A DNA stretch of 55,040 nucleotides from Longimicrobiales bacterium (GTDB taxonomy: Bacteria > Gemmatimonadota > Gemmatimonadetes > Longimicrobiales > Gaopeijiaceae): positions 1-55,040 of the forward strand of contig JANQDZ010000028.1 in the NCBI GenBank assembly GCA_028278645.1, in the 5' to 3' direction. The position numbers were made by a program, and so were the translations under genes. Shown one piece after another: positions 1 to 9,193 of the stretch; position 1 is the stretch's first letter; each line of letters opens with the position of its first letter. The notes under the pieces are model-generated. The model was not told where the DNA came from and made no database searches. It worked only from the letters and a program-made list of their open reading frames with translations.

Positions 1-316
1 AAAAGGGGGGTCGGTTCGCGCAGGGACGTCAGGAAGGCAACCGCACGCCTCAGTCGGGCCCGAAACAGGGGGTGCGGGACCCGGCTCAGTCCGTCGCCCG
101 AAAACCGTCCATGGTCGGATGGGACAGAAGCATGCCCGTATGGGCGCGGGCCCATCCCTGCGGGGCACGGGCCCAAGCCCTCCAGGCCGCCGGAACATGC
201 CCACCAAACCGCCGGCTCATGCCCTCCAAGCCGCCGGCTCCGCGCCGACGCGGCAATCGCAGGTGCTGATCCCGGGCCGGGATAGCATCGGCGAAGGGCC
301 GATCCCTCCGCTCCCT
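1..316. other. Gene-free stretch at window start
   Basis: No convincing gene is seen. Short open frames on the plus strand are rich in proline, arginine and alanine and lack a ribosome binding site. The stretch lies downstream of the minus-strand transporter that ends at 317, and its only clear structure is the three-copy 22-bp repeat at 177-242. Confidence 0.6.
177..242. repeat. 22-bp tandem repeat, three copies
   Basis: Three imperfect head-to-tail units at 177-198, 199-220 and 221-242 share the pattern GCCC-CCA--CCGCCGG. The copies differ at several positions, so this is an old or relaxed repeat. It lies in a gene-free stretch and is one of several short tandem repeats in intergenic parts of the window. 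Confidence 0.7.
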
Positions 317-2551
317 CTATTCGATGAAGATCGTCTCCTCTGCCGAGACGAAGAGCACATCCTGTAGCACGGGATGCCGGAGGAGAAGTTCCATCCCCTT
401 TTCCTGAAGGCGGGCCTGAGTGAATCCCAGGATCACGAGATCGGCAGCGTAGGAGCGCCTCTCCACCAACGCGGCGAAGTCTACCCGGTCGTCGGTTGGG
501 ATGATCTCCAGGTTCTGAGCGGCTATGGGCAGCCGACCCTCGGAGATCATGGTATTCAAGCGTGCCGTTTCCTCTTCCACCTGGTTATAAGGAAAAGCCG
601 CGAAGATGTGGATCTCGGCTCCCCCCCAATCCGGATGGCCCAAAAGGATGTAGGAGAGGAGCACCATCAGGTTGGCGTTCCGATAGTCATTCCAGGTCAG
701 CCATACGTGGACATTCTTCCGGTTCCCGAAGAAGTGGTCGGAATGCCGAAGGACCAATCGGTTCATCCGCGGAGCCGACGCCATCAGACACCCGCTCATG
801 ACCTCTTCGTGAACCTCCGGTGGATCGTGTGTGGAGAACTCGAAGAGGATCGTGTTGTTCTCCATCCCCGAAACGCCGGGCACCTGGAGGCTCTGGGCCA
901 GAGCGGAGGCCATGGACGGGCTTATGATGGTGTCCACATAAATTGCGGAGTCCGTCTCCTCGATCCCCTCGATGAGACGATCCTGGATCCCCTGGCTCTC
1001 CAAAAAGGTCTCCCGACTCAACTTCCCGGTGATGAAGTGGAGGTAGGTGCCGAACCCGTACCGGTGACAGAGCCACGAGAGCATCGTTTGGGGTGAGATC
1101 CGGTCGAATGTCCGAGGCGTGATCAGAATGACGCTGGGCCGCCAGTCCCGGGGCGGCGTCTTCTGTAGGCGAATCTGCAGGTACCTGGTGAGCTGCGTCA
1201 TGACCCCGTGGAAGATGGCCGTCAGGTCATCCACCTCGTCCTTCCGCGTGGCCCGGATCCCCCGGTAAAGGAGGGCCATGAGGATGATGGCCACGATGGC
1301 ATAGACAAGGTCCATCTGGAACATTAGAAGCAGGCAGAGGACAGCGCCCCAGAAGCTCAGATACCACTTGGACCGGAAGCTCGGCCGGTAGGACGGCCGG
1401 GCCGCAAAGTGTTCGAGGAAGGAGATGGCGCAGAGGGCCCCGTAGGTCACCATGAAGAACATGGAGACGATCCGGGCCACCACGTCCACGTTTCCGAGGG
1501 CCACCGTGACGATGGCGATGGCCGCAGTGATCAGCGTCGCATTCTTTGGCTCGTTACCAGAACCGACGCCCTTCGCCAGGAAGGGGTTGGCCGCCTTTGC
1601 CGGGAAGATTTTGTCACCTCCCAAGGCCTGGAGAGTCCGGGGCGCCACAAGGATGGAGCCGATGGCAGACGAGAGAGTGGCTGCCGCCAGACCGATGGGG
1701 ATGATGGGATCCCAGAGTGCGATCTTCCCCATGATCAGCTGATCCGAGGCCAGATCCTCCGGGGATGCGGACACGGCCAGCTTAACCACCAACGCCACGT
1801 ACACCAGCATTCCCGTGACGGTAGCCGACAAAACCCCCAACGGTATGGAACGCCTGGGATTGGCCAGGTCGCCGGAAAGCCCCACTCCTGCCGTCATGCC
1901 CGTGAAACCGGGGAATACGATGGCAAAAACCAGGATGAACGGATCGGGGCTCTCCAAGCCGCTGAAGAGGCTCACCGACTCGATCGGTTCCCCATCCACC
2001 GGGGAGCCCAGGAAGAAGAGGAGGAGAGACAGTCCCAGGAGTCCCACCACTACCCAGAGGGCCCGCACCCCGATGCTCGCCCCCCGGGTTATCACCAGGG
2101 CCGAAAGTCCAACAACAGCCGGCAGGGAGATGACCCGGGGGTCCCAGGGCAGCCCTGTTACCTGCTGGAACCATCCTCCCAAAGGCGAGAAAGCCTCGGC
2201 GAACGCGATCATGTAGAAGGCCACCGAAATGGCCTGGGAGAGGAAGAGGGAGATGCCTATGGCCCCACCGATGGTGGTTCCGAACGAGCGGGAGATGATG
2301 AAGTACTCACCCCCGCCCTCTACCCTCCGGTTGGTGGCGATCTCGGCAATGGCCAGAGCCGTAGGGACCGTGACCATGTGGCCCAACAGGATGATCAGAA
2401 GGGCGCCCAGAAGGCCGGTGTTCCCCACCGCATAACCGAAGCGGAGGAACATGATGGCGCCCAGAATAGTGCTGACGCTGGCGAGGTAGACCGGGCTGGT
2501 GCCGAAACCGAGCCCTCGAGCTTGTTCGGACTGGGGAGTGGTTGCTACCAC
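317..2551 (-). CDS. SLC12-like amino acid/cation-chloride cotransporter family protein
   Basis: A 744-residue membrane transporter of the APC superfamily. About 12 hydrophobic segments fill residues 20-430. The first contains GAIMFLRFGYAVGNTG, typical of SLC12 cation-chloride cotransporters and their bacterial relatives, and is followed by the helix-breaking EGGGEYFIISRSFG. Residues 440-744 are a soluble C-terminal domain with the SLC12-like segment VHVWLTWNDYRNANLM and a Rossmann-like tail resembling universal stress proteins. The start is GTG, preceded by AGGAAGG. The substrate cannot be told from sequence; bacterial homologues include amino acid permeases as well as K-Cl type carriers. It lies downstream of copA on the same strand, about 260 bases away, so co-transcription is possible but unproven. 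Confidence 0.85.
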   Translation of the reverse strand: MVATTPQSEQARGLGFGTSPVYLASVSTILGAIMFLRFGYAVGNTGLLGALLIILLGHMVTVPTALAIAEIATNRRVEGGGEYFIISRSFGTTIGGAIGISLFLSQAISVAFYMIAFAEAFSPLGGWFQQVTGLPWDPRVISLPAVVGLSALVITRGASIGVRALWVVVGLLGLSLLLFFLGSPVDGEPIESVSLFSGLESPDPFILVFAIVFPGFTGMTAGVGLSGDLANPRRSIPLGVLSATVTGMLVYVALVVKLAVSASPEDLASDQLIMGKIALWDPIIPIGLAAATLSSAIGSILVAPRTLQALGGDKIFPAKAANPFLAKGVGSGNEPKNATLITAAIAIVTVALGNVDVVARIVSMFFMVTYGALCAISFLEHFAARPSYRPSFRSKWYLSFWGAVLCLLLMFQMDLVYAIVAIILMALLYRGIRATRKDEVDDLTAIFHGVMTQLTRYLQIRLQKTPPRDWRPSVILITPRTFDRISPQTMLSWLCHRYGFGTYLHFITGKLSRETFLESQGIQDRLIEGIEETDSAIYVDTIISPSMASALAQSLQVPGVSGMENNTILFEFSTHDPPEVHEEVMSGCLMASAPRMNRLVLRHSDHFFGNRKNVHVWLTWNDYRNANLMVLLSYILLGHPDWGGAEIHIFAAFPYNQVEEETARLNTMISEGRLPIAAQNLEIIPTDDRVDFAALVERRSYAADLVILGFTQARLQEKGMELLLRHPVLQDVLFVSAEETIFIE

Positions 2552-2681
2552 GGCACCTTCCTGGAAGGAGGAGTTCGAACGCTCGGTCTGGGCCTTACTG
2601 AATCTCCGGGCCGGAGTCGGGCCGGCGCAATGGTTTTCGACCTATCCCCATCGGAACAGAGGAGGCACCCCGGCCCTCGAC

Positions 2682-2774
2682 CTATCCCCGGTCAAAGAGC
2701 CGGAAATACCACCCGATCAGGGATGAAACAACCAGGGCACCAAGGTCCACCAGCACTACGTCGATCCCCATCAT
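2682..2774 (-). CDS. Tiny membrane ORF after copA (30 aa), possibly a cupredoxin remnant
   Basis: A 30-residue frame starts at a double ATG 36 bases after the copA stop, with GAGG just upstream, and ends at TAG. It encodes one transmembrane helix (LVDLGALVVSSLIGWYF) with a basic end. In many bacteria a CopA gene is followed by a small protein with one N-terminal helix of this kind, then a cupredoxin domain; here the frame stops after the helix and no cupredoxin-like sequence follows. It is either a genuine small membrane protein or a decayed remnant. Its start lies inside a 20-bp tandem repeat. Confidence 0.35.
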   Translation of the reverse strand: MMGIDVVLVDLGALVVSSLIGWYFRLFDRG

Positions 2775-2819
2775 GCCTCGTCGATCCTCGTCAGGCCTCG
2801 TCGATCCCCATCAAGCCTC
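2760..2819. repeat. 20-bp tandem repeat, three copies
   Basis: Units at 2760-2779, 2780-2799 and 2800-2819 share GTCGATCC-C-TCA-GCCTC. The third unit contains the copA stop codon and last residues, and the first covers the start of the small ORF at 2682-2774. A separate 13-bp direct repeat (TCGACCTATCCCC) occurs at 2637 and 2677 in the same intergenic space. Confidence 0.8.
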
Positions 2820-5360
2820 CCCTCCCCCCGGGGCAGGTCGAAAGAACCTGAGGCGGTTGGCGTTGCTCACGACGGTGACCGAGCTGAAGGCCATTGCCGC
2901 TCCGGCGATGACGGGGGAAAGAAGGAGGCCAAAGGCCGGGTAGAGGACTCCCGCAGCGATGGGGATCCCCAGCACGTTGTAGATGAAGGCCCCAAAAAGG
3001 TTCTGTTTGATATTCCGGAAGGTTGCATGGGAGAGCTCGAAGGCGTGCAGCACTCCCTGCAGCGACCCGCCCATGAGAACCAGATCTCCCGTTTCGATCG
3101 CCACGTCCGTCCCGGTACCCAGAGCGATCCCAACGTCGGCCATGGCCAAGGCAGGGGCATCGTTGATCCCGTCTCCAACCATGGCAACGCGCCGGCCGGC
3201 GTTTTGGAGCTCTTTTACCCGGTCTGCTTTCTCCGAAGGGAGGACCTGGGCGATAACCTCGTCTACACCAACCTGGGCCCCAACGGACCGGGCGGCGGCG
3301 TCATGGTCCCCGGTAAGCATCACAACCCTCAGGCCACGTCGCTTGAGACCGGCGATGGCTGAAGCCGAATCGCTCTTCACCGGGTCCGACACGGCCAAGG
3401 CTCCGACATATCCACCCCGGCTCGCCACCAGGATGGGGGTTTGGCCCTCCCTTGCGATCCCGTCCACCACCTCACCGAAGTCCTCCGGGGGAATTCCGAG
3501 ATCTCGGAAATAGCCGGGCCCGCCAACCTGGATTGTGGCACCCTTCACCTCAGCCCTCACGCCTCTCCCCGGCGAGGCCTCGAACGCCGAAGCCCGGTCC
3601 CAGGCCAGGCCCCGCTTCCGGGCCGCGTCCACGACCGCCGCCGCCAACGGGTGTTCGGAGCCCTCTTCCGCCGCGGCGGCCAACGAGAGAAGCTCCTCTT
3701 CGGATACACCGGTCCTCGGGTGAACCCCGCTGAGGCCCGGCTCCCCTTTTGTAATGGTACCCGTCTTGTCCAGAACGACGGTACCAACCTGCCGGGCAGC
3801 CTGGAGGGCCTCACCGTTCCGGACCAAAATCCCCAGCTCGGCCGCCTTTCCCACGGAAACCATGATGCTGATGGGTGTGGCCAGGCCCAAGGCGCAGGGG
3901 CAGGCAATCACGAGGACCGCCACCGCCACGACCGCGGCGAAGGACAGGCGAGGATCGGGCCCGAACGTGTACCAGGTCGCAAAGGTCAACGCCGAGATGA
4001 TCATGACGACCGGGACGAAGTAGCTGGCCACCACATCGACGGTCCTCTGGATGGATGGTTTGGAGCCCTGGGCGGTTCGCACCATCTCGACGATGTGGGC
4101 TAGGACGGTGTCTTTCCCCACCCGGTTCGCCCGGAAACGGAAGCTACCGGCCCGGTTCAGCGTCCCCCCGACCACCGTATCCCCGGCTCCCTTCTCAACG
4201 GGAAGGCTCTCCCCGGTCACCATGGACTCGTCGATGGTGCTGTGACCGTCGGCTACCTCCCCATCGACCGGGATCCGCTCTCCAGGCCGAACCACCACCA
4301 ACTCACCGACCCTGACCCCTTGAGCCGGCACTTCCACCTCCGTTCCGTCTCTGACCACCCTGGCGGTCTGGGGTCGGAGATCCATCAAGCGCCTGAGGGC
4401 TTGTGAGGTTTTCCCCTTTGCCCTGGCCTCCAGAGCCTGCCCCAGCATGACCAGAGTGATCACCACCGCGGTGGCCTCGTAGAACGGGTGTGCCGTTCCC
4501 TCGGGAAAAAGACCGGGAAACAGGAGAGCGACGGTGGAGTAGATCCAGGCCGAGCCTGTGCCAAGAGCCACCAGGGTGTCCATTGTGGCTTCACGGTGTT
4601 TGAACGCCGACCACGCCCCGGTAAAAAAGCGACTCCCCACATAAGCCATGATGGGGATGGACATCAGACAGCTCGCGAACCAAAGGGCCCGCATGGTTCC
4701 GTGCTCCAGGCCCTGCAATCCCGGGATGAGGTGTGCGTGGCCTATGACGGCTACTGGGGTCCCCAGAAGCACGCCGACCCAGAACTTCCTCAAGAGCCCG
4801 GAATATTCCTCTTCCCGTTCCCTCTCCCTTTTTCGCAGGGACTCCTCGAAATCTTCTCCCGACTCATCTTCCAGCCGGAAACCGGCCCGTTCCACGGCCT
4901 CCGCCAAGCTGTCCAACTCGAGCAGGCCGGGGACAAACCGAAGCTGGGCGGATTCAGTGGCCAAACTGACTTCCGCCGAGAGAACACCAGGATCCATTTC
5001 CAGGACACGTTCCGCCCGAGACACACATGCAGCACAGTGCATCCCGCGAACAGCCACCTCGGTCACGGCGGACGGGACCCTGTATCCGATCCCCTCGACG
5101 GCGCCAATCAACTCCTGGAGTTCAGCCTCACCTGGATCAAATGAGACCTGGGCCTCGCCCGTGGCCAGGTTCACCGAAGCCTCGTTCACCCCGGGCACCG
5201 CTAGCAGGGCCTTCTCCACCCGGCCGACACATGCGGCACAGTGGATTCCGTCCACTGGAAGAACCACGGAGATCAGGTCCTCAGGACCGGAATCGTAAGG
5301 CGGGTTGCCCCCGGACGGCGTGTGACCTTCCGGGGAGTGGTGACCTGGGGTCCCGATCAT
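2811..5360 (-). CDS. copA: Copper-translocating P1B-type ATPase
   Basis: An 849-residue Cu(I)-exporting ATPase of the inner membrane. It has a short His-containing N-terminus and two heavy-metal-associated domains with GIHCAAC (Cys41/44) and GMHCAAC (Cys109/112). The membrane core carries the CPC copper motif at 487-489. The actuator TGES is near 382-385, the phosphorylated DKTGT is at 531-535, an SEHPL metal-ATPase motif is near 575, and the hinge reads GDGINDAP. All catalytic motifs are present and the length is normal. The ATG start has AAGGAG five bases upstream. It is divergent from the DUF302 gene, and the space between holds an inverted repeat that could bind a copper regulator. CopA is the best call; a CtpA/CcoI-type role in oxidase assembly cannot be excluded. 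Confidence 0.95.
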   Translation of the reverse strand: MIGTPGHHSPEGHTPSGGNPPYDSGPEDLISVVLPVDGIHCAACVGRVEKALLAVPGVNEASVNLATGEAQVSFDPGEAELQELIGAVEGIGYRVPSAVTEVAVRGMHCAACVSRAERVLEMDPGVLSAEVSLATESAQLRFVPGLLELDSLAEAVERAGFRLEDESGEDFEESLRKREREREEEYSGLLRKFWVGVLLGTPVAVIGHAHLIPGLQGLEHGTMRALWFASCLMSIPIMAYVGSRFFTGAWSAFKHREATMDTLVALGTGSAWIYSTVALLFPGLFPEGTAHPFYEATAVVITLVMLGQALEARAKGKTSQALRRLMDLRPQTARVVRDGTEVEVPAQGVRVGELVVVRPGERIPVDGEVADGHSTIDESMVTGESLPVEKGAGDTVVGGTLNRAGSFRFRANRVGKDTVLAHIVEMVRTAQGSKPSIQRTVDVVASYFVPVVMIISALTFATWYTFGPDPRLSFAAVVAVAVLVIACPCALGLATPISIMVSVGKAAELGILVRNGEALQAARQVGTVVLDKTGTITKGEPGLSGVHPRTGVSEEELLSLAAAAEEGSEHPLAAAVVDAARKRGLAWDRASAFEASPGRGVRAEVKGATIQVGGPGYFRDLGIPPEDFGEVVDGIAREGQTPILVASRGGYVGALAVSDPVKSDSASAIAGLKRRGLRVVMLTGDHDAAARSVGAQVGVDEVIAQVLPSEKADRVKELQNAGRRVAMVGDGINDAPALAMADVGIALGTGTDVAIETGDLVLMGGSLQGVLHAFELSHATFRNIKQNLFGAFIYNVLGIPIAAGVLYPAFGLLLSPVIAGAAMAFSSVTVVSNANRLRFFRPAPGGGEA

Positions 5361-5435
5361 GTTCTCCTTGCTTGGCTCTCGAGGTGAGGGGGAAAGGCCT
5401 CCATAGGACCCGTCGATAGCGGGTGGTGAATAAAA

Positions 5436-5460
5436 GAACCTGCGAGTCCTGCCAAGGTTC
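5436..5460. promoter_or_regulatory. Inverted repeat between copA and DUF302 gene, candidate operator
   Basis: Perfect 6-bp arms GAACCT (5436-5441) and AGGTTC (5455-5460) are separated by 13 bases in the divergent space between copA and the DUF302 gene. MerR-type copper regulators bind dyads of this general sort, but the spacing differs from the classic CueR site and no regulator gene is in the window. The operator role is a guess. Confidence 0.3.
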
Positions 5461-5558
5461 CGATCCCGATCCTCTTCCAGGACGAGGTCGTTGCGTTACT
5501 TTTTCTGCCAACAACCTCAAGATTTCCCTTAAGAATGCGCAAGGAGTGTGGACCACTC

Positions 5559-5957
5559 ATGTCAGAGATCACCTATGGGTTCAAGAAGGCCCTCTCCCGC
5601 CCGGTGGAGGAAACCGACGAAGCCGTTCGGGAAGAGTTGATGAAGGAGGGATTCGGGGTCCTTTCGGAGATCGACGTAAGGGCTACTCTCAAAGAGAAGC
5701 TCGATGTCGAATTCCGCCCCTACAAGATCCTGGGAGCGTGCAACCCTCCGTTGGCCCATCAGGCGTTGACCACCGAGATGGACATAGGCCTCCTGCTGCC
5801 CTGTAACGTCATCGTCTATGAGGGCGCTCAAGAGGGGACGTCTGTGGTGGCGGTGTTGGATCCGAAGGTCCAGCTGGGTGTGACGGGTCGCAACGACATC
5901 GACCATTTGGCCGACGAGGTTCGGGCACGGATGGAAAGGGTGCTGGCGGCTCTCTAA
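5559..5957 (+). CDS. DUF302 domain protein
   Basis: A 132-residue cytosolic protein that is almost entirely a DUF302 domain. Family features seen are FGVLSEIDV near the start, YKILGACNPPLAHQAL in the middle and LLLPCNVIVYE, then the LDP motif. No biochemical function is established for DUF302; the family is often found beside metal- or sulfur-related genes, in line with the divergent copA here. I chose ATG 5559 over 5535 because AAGGAG precedes it and homology begins there. Its stop overlaps the stop of the convergent SPOR gene (5954-5957). Confidence 0.85.
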   Translation: MSEITYGFKKALSRPVEETDEAVREELMKEGFGVLSEIDVRATLKEKLDVEFRPYKILGACNPPLAHQALTTEMDIGLLLPCNVIVYEGAQEGTSVVAVLDPKVQLGVTGRNDIDHLADEVRARMERVLAAL

Positions 5958-6751
5958 CCGGAGGGGACTCCTACCCTCTCCTCATGGTTCGCGTCTGTGG
6001 CCAGGGTGACCTCGTACCCCTTCCCTTCCAACTCCCGGGCCAAACCTTCGGCCCCTGCTCTCGACGGGAACCGACCGACACGGACTCGGGCGAGGTCATT
6101 ACCAGGCGTCCTCACGAGGCGAGCTTCGTACCCTGCTTGAGTCAGGGCGTCGGCCAGGGTGCGGGCCCGGTCCAGGCTCCTGAATGCTCCCAACTGGACC
6201 GAGAACTCTCCGTCGCCCGGTGAAGGGGCAGGAGGTTCCGCCCTCTCCCGGGCCAAGGGGATTCTGCGAGGCGAGGACCGGTCAACCTCTCCCTGGTGGA
6301 GGGTGAGCCATCGCTGGGCTTCAGGAACCCGAGGGCTCGACGGATAATCCCGGACAAGTTCCTGGAAGAACGCCTGAGCCTCCCTGGCCTCACCCCTGAA
6401 ATCGGCAGAGAGGCCCAGTCGGAACAAAGCATCGTCCGAATAGGGCCCCCCGGGGAATTCCTGCGCCAAGCGAAGGAAATCAAGGTCGGCCATGGAGGGA
6501 TCGACAGTCAACTTCCCCCGGAGCCAAATCCCTCGCTGTTGGTCGGCCCTGGAAGCATCGGAAAACCGGGTGGTCCACCAAGCCTCTAGGGCCCCTCTTG
6601 CATCCACGATTCGGCCCCGAGCCATGAGGGCCTCGACTTCTCCCAGGGAAGCTCCCTCCTGGCCGCTGCCGGGTCTCGGTACCGAGGTGAACAGGAGCAG
6701 CAACGTCACGACGCGGATCGTCCCGGCCATTGGGCGCCAACTCTCCATCAT
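5954..6751 (-). CDS. Exported SPOR-domain protein with TPR-like repeats
   Basis: A 265-residue protein with an N-terminal signal peptide (TIRVVTLLLLFTS). A helical region follows that resembles YbgF/BamD-type tetratricopeptide repeats (EFPGGPYSDDALFRLG, then DYPSSPRVPEAQ). The C-terminus is a SPOR domain from about residue 175 (FSVQLGAFRSLDRARTLADAL ... VRVGRFPSRAGAE). SPOR domains bind denuded peptidoglycan, so a septal or cell-wall role is likely. The ATG overlaps the holA stop as TGATG, so translation is coupled. The longer reading frame upstream lies inside holA and is rejected as a start. Confidence 0.8.
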   Translation of the reverse strand: MMESWRPMAGTIRVVTLLLLFTSVPRPGSGQEGASLGEVEALMARGRIVDARGALEAWWTTRFSDASRADQQRGIWLRGKLTVDPSMADLDFLRLAQEFPGGPYSDDALFRLGLSADFRGEAREAQAFFQELVRDYPSSPRVPEAQRWLTLHQGEVDRSSPRRIPLARERAEPPAPSPGDGEFSVQLGAFRSLDRARTLADALTQAGYEARLVRTPGNDLARVRVGRFPSRAGAEGLARELEGKGYEVTLATDANHEERVGVPSG

Positions 6752-7755
6752 CAGCCGCCGGCCCCCTGCCCAGCCATCAAGCCGAGCAACCATTCCTCCA
6801 GGATGTTCTCGCCGGGTATTCCGCTCGACTTCAGGAGCCGGTCTACCCTCCTCAAGCCCAGTATCGCCTCCTCCAATTCCTCCTGTGACCATCTTTTTGC
6901 TTGCTGCAACAACCGGGGCACAAGCCATTTTTGGTGAGGGGGGAGAGATGATTCCAGGAGGCTGGAGCCTCCGGCTCTCGCCAAAGCCAACCGTATCAGG
7001 TGGTTCGCCAGACCGATGGTGAGGGCCACCCCCGATTCCCCCTGCGCGGACAGAACGCTCAGGCCCGCCAGCGCATCGCCGAACTCCCGTCGACCGACCC
7101 GATCCATCCAAACCCAACGGTCTTCCGTGGGAATCTGCGTGCCCGCGGCCTGGACCGCCTCTATACCGATGGGCGCTCCATCCTCAACCAGATTGGTGAG
7201 CTTCTCCACTTCCTGGGCCAGGACGCCGAGGTTCGTACCAACACCCGCGCAAAGGGCCCGGGATGCCTCTTCGGTGATCTCTCTGCCGTGTCGATTGGCT
7301 GCCCACTCCACCACCCAGCCCGGCACGTCGTTTGGCCCCACCTCCGGATACTCCACGGACCGGGCGAAGCGCTTCAGGTCACCATAAAACTTCGCCTTCG
7401 AGCCCTTTGGTATCATTGCGGTGAGGATCAGCGCCAGGCCAGGCGGCGGGGACTTAGCCACCTTCAACAGGGCCTCTCTTGCCCGCGGGCTGGAAGACAG
7501 CGCTTCAACCTCTCGAAGGACCACTACCCTCCACTCAGCCATCATGGGCGGCGTGGCAAGGATCGAGGCGAGGTTGTCCACCGTAACCTCGGATCCCCTC
7601 AGGGGATCATAGTTGAACTCCTTGGTGCCCGGATCCAGGTGCCAGTTCACGAGGGCCCGGGCCTCCTCCTCTTTCCGGAAGGCATCTTCCCCATGAAGGA
7701 AAAAGACTCCGCCCTTCTCCTTCTCCTGGAGGCCGAGGGGTCCTGCCGATTTCAT
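6751..7755 (-). CDS. holA: DNA polymerase III subunit delta
   Basis: A 334-residue clamp-loader delta subunit, which opens the sliding clamp during replication. Family signs are FFLHGEDAFRKEEEAR near the N-terminus, the MMAEWRVVVLREVE segment at about 70-85, the LTNLVEDG region of domain II, and a C-terminal helical domain with LANHLIRLALA. Length is normal. It lies 18 bases after the anti-sigma gene and overlaps the SPOR gene, so this essential replication gene sits inside a sigma/envelope operon. The ATG start has no strong ribosome binding site. Confidence 0.9.
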   Translation of the reverse strand: MKSAGPLGLQEKEKGGVFFLHGEDAFRKEEEARALVNWHLDPGTKEFNYDPLRGSEVTVDNLASILATPPMMAEWRVVVLREVEALSSSPRAREALLKVAKSPPPGLALILTAMIPKGSKAKFYGDLKRFARSVEYPEVGPNDVPGWVVEWAANRHGREITEEASRALCAGVGTNLGVLAQEVEKLTNLVEDGAPIGIEAVQAAGTQIPTEDRWVWMDRVGRREFGDALAGLSVLSAQGESGVALTIGLANHLIRLALARAGGSSLLESSLPPHQKWLVPRLLQQAKRWSQEELEEAILGLRRVDRLLKSSGIPGENILEEWLLGLMAGQGAGG

Positions 7756-7773
7756 ATCAGGGAACCGACGAGA

Positions 7774-8331
7774 TTACTCAATTCCGACCCGGACAACCGG
7801 CTGGCTCCGGCGGTGGTCCAGAACCGGGGAGTACTCTCTGAGAAGGTCATGGGAGTCGCCCCAGATACCATCCTGAAACTCGGTAGTGGTGAACAATGAC
7901 CGCGTTGCAGGGAAGGTAGGATTGGTTCGAGCCGGTGTGAAGGAGGCACCTGGCGGGGCACCCACGACGACAGCCGGTAGTTCCACCCTGGGCTCTACGT
8001 CGCCCACCGCCGGAGCCCAGGCGGAAAAGGCGAGGAGCGCAGCCACGGCCATGACCGAGGCCATGGTGGCACCGCTACCCAGGGAGGGTCTGGCGAGGGA
8101 TTTTCCGTCTTCGAGATGGAAGATCCGGTGATCTAGGCGCGGTCGAAAATCAGGTGGGACGTCGAGGGTGGGGAGTTCCTGGAGGAGTTCTCTTCCGGTT
8201 TCGAAGGTACGAGAATACCCACGACATCGCTCACACCCGTGGCGATGTGCTTCCATCTCTCTCGAAACCTCCTCCTGGATCCTTCCGTCTATGAATTCGG
8301 AGTAGTGATCCAGGAACTTCTGACAGTCCAT
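7774..8331 (-). CDS. Zinc-finger anti-sigma factor
   Basis: A 185-residue membrane protein with an N-terminal zf-HC2/ZAS domain: the His and two Cys of AHRHGCERC at about residues 28-36. A single membrane helix lies near 90-107 (MASVMAVAALLAFSAW), leaving a short proline-rich periplasmic tail. Such proteins hold an ECF sigma factor inactive at the membrane until a periplasmic signal releases it. The likely partner is the sigma factor at 8534-9193, upstream on the same strand but 200 bases away across a tandem repeat, an unusually large gap for such a pair. Confidence 0.8.
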   Translation of the reverse strand: MDCQKFLDHYSEFIDGRIQEEVSREMEAHRHGCERCRGYSRTFETGRELLQELPTLDVPPDFRPRLDHRIFHLEDGKSLARPSLGSGATMASVMAVAALLAFSAWAPAVGDVEPRVELPAVVVGAPPGASFTPARTNPTFPATRSLFTTTEFQDGIWGDSHDLLREYSPVLDHRRSQPVVRVGIE

Positions 8332-8373
8332 CGACTTAACAACACTCCCAAAAGAACGTGATCCTATCTTACA

Positions 8374-8406
8374 CAGGCTTGGTATGTCTCTTACGTCACA
8401 AGCCTG
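8374..8406. repeat. Inverted repeat upstream of anti-sigma gene
   Basis: Perfect 8-bp arms CAGGCTTG (8374-8381) and CAAGCCTG (8399-8406) surround 17 bases, between the sigma factor and its anti-sigma gene. There is no T-run, so this is more likely an operator or an mRNA hairpin than a terminator. Confidence 0.4.
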
Positions 8407-8440
8407 AGTCAGGTTCCCTTGCCAACGCCAGATGTTTCAG

Positions 8441-8520
8441 GAAGGACCCCGGAGTAGGAGGGAGGACCCCGCTGAAGGAGGAAGGACCCCGGAGTAGGAG
8501 GGAGGCCCCCGCTGTAGGAG
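8441..8520. repeat. 40-bp tandem duplication built of 20-bp subunits
   Basis: Units 8441-8480 and 8481-8520 differ at only two positions (8466/8506 and 8475/8515). Each unit is itself two related 20-mers of the form G-AGGACCCCG-TG-AGGAG-like sequence, so the array is about four 20-bp copies. It lies between the stop of the ECF sigma gene and the anti-sigma start. Confidence 0.85.
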
Positions 8521-8533
8521 AAATACCGGAGGA

Positions 8534-9193
8534 TTAATCCAGGAGAGGAGCGATGATCCTGGCGAAATTATTCCGGGCCCGGTTCAACCTGCTCTTGACG
8601 GTCCCAAGGTTGCAGCCCGTGATCTCGGCGATTTCCTCGTAGGTTTTTCCTTGAAGCTCCCTGAGGACGAACACGATCCGATGGTGTTCAGGAAGCTGTG
8701 CCACGGAGTTCTCGACCAACTCTTTCAGATGTCTCTTCCGATAGAGATCGTCCGGACGCAGCTTGGGATCTTCCCACTCCAACGGCCGATGGTCTGCTTC
8801 CCAGTTTTTCTTGATCGTCTGGAATAGGACCAGCGGGTTCCTGGAGCGGTTCCGCAGTTCGTTCTTGGCCAGGTTTCCTGCGATGGTGTAGATCCAGGTC
8901 GAGAACTTCTTGGTCTGATCGAAGCGGTGGAGATGGCGATAGACCCGTACGAAAGTCTCCTGAATCAAATCTTGAGCCCGCTCCCTGTCCCCTACTGTCC
9001 GGTAGACAAAGTTCAGGAGCCTCTTGTCGTAGCGGTCCACCAATTCCCCGAACGCCCGGGCGTCCCCGTCGAGAAACTGTTGAACGACCTGGCTGTCCGT
9101 GAGATCCTTGAACCGTAACCGCCCCGGGCGTGCTGTCCGGCCGGCCTTCTCGGCTTTTTTCGGTTGGATCTTAATGGCTGGCTTGGCGTTCAT
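8534..9193 (-). CDS. RNA polymerase ECF sigma factor
   Basis: A 219-residue ECF (group 4) sigma factor that directs RNA polymerase to stress or envelope promoters. Region 2 covers about residues 40-105 (FGELVDRYDKRLLNFVYR, QDLIQETFVRVYRHL, FSTWIYTIAGNLAKNE). Region 4 covers about 155-210 (LPEHHRIVFVLRELQGKTYEEIAEI, then LGTVKSRLNRAR). A basic Lys-rich extension of about 30 residues precedes region 2. It is the first gene of the minus-strand run leading to anti-sigma, holA and the SPOR gene. The upstream space 9194-9431 shows no consensus promoter that I would commit to. Confidence 0.93.
   Translation of the reverse strand: MNAKPAIKIQPKKAEKAGRTARPGRLRFKDLTDSQVVQQFLDGDARAFGELVDRYDKRLLNFVYRTVGDRERAQDLIQETFVRVYRHLHRFDQTKKFSTWIYTIAGNLAKNELRNRSRNPLVLFQTIKKNWEADHRPLEWEDPKLRPDDLYRKRHLKELVENSVAQLPEHHRIVFVLRELQGKTYEEIAEITGCNLGTVKSRLNRARNNFARIIAPLLD

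Noticed and set aside
1409-2851. A 480-codon plus-strand open frame
   Set aside because: It is antisense to the SLC12-like gene and has a biased His/Asp/Gly/Arg composition typical of antisense frames in GC-rich DNA.
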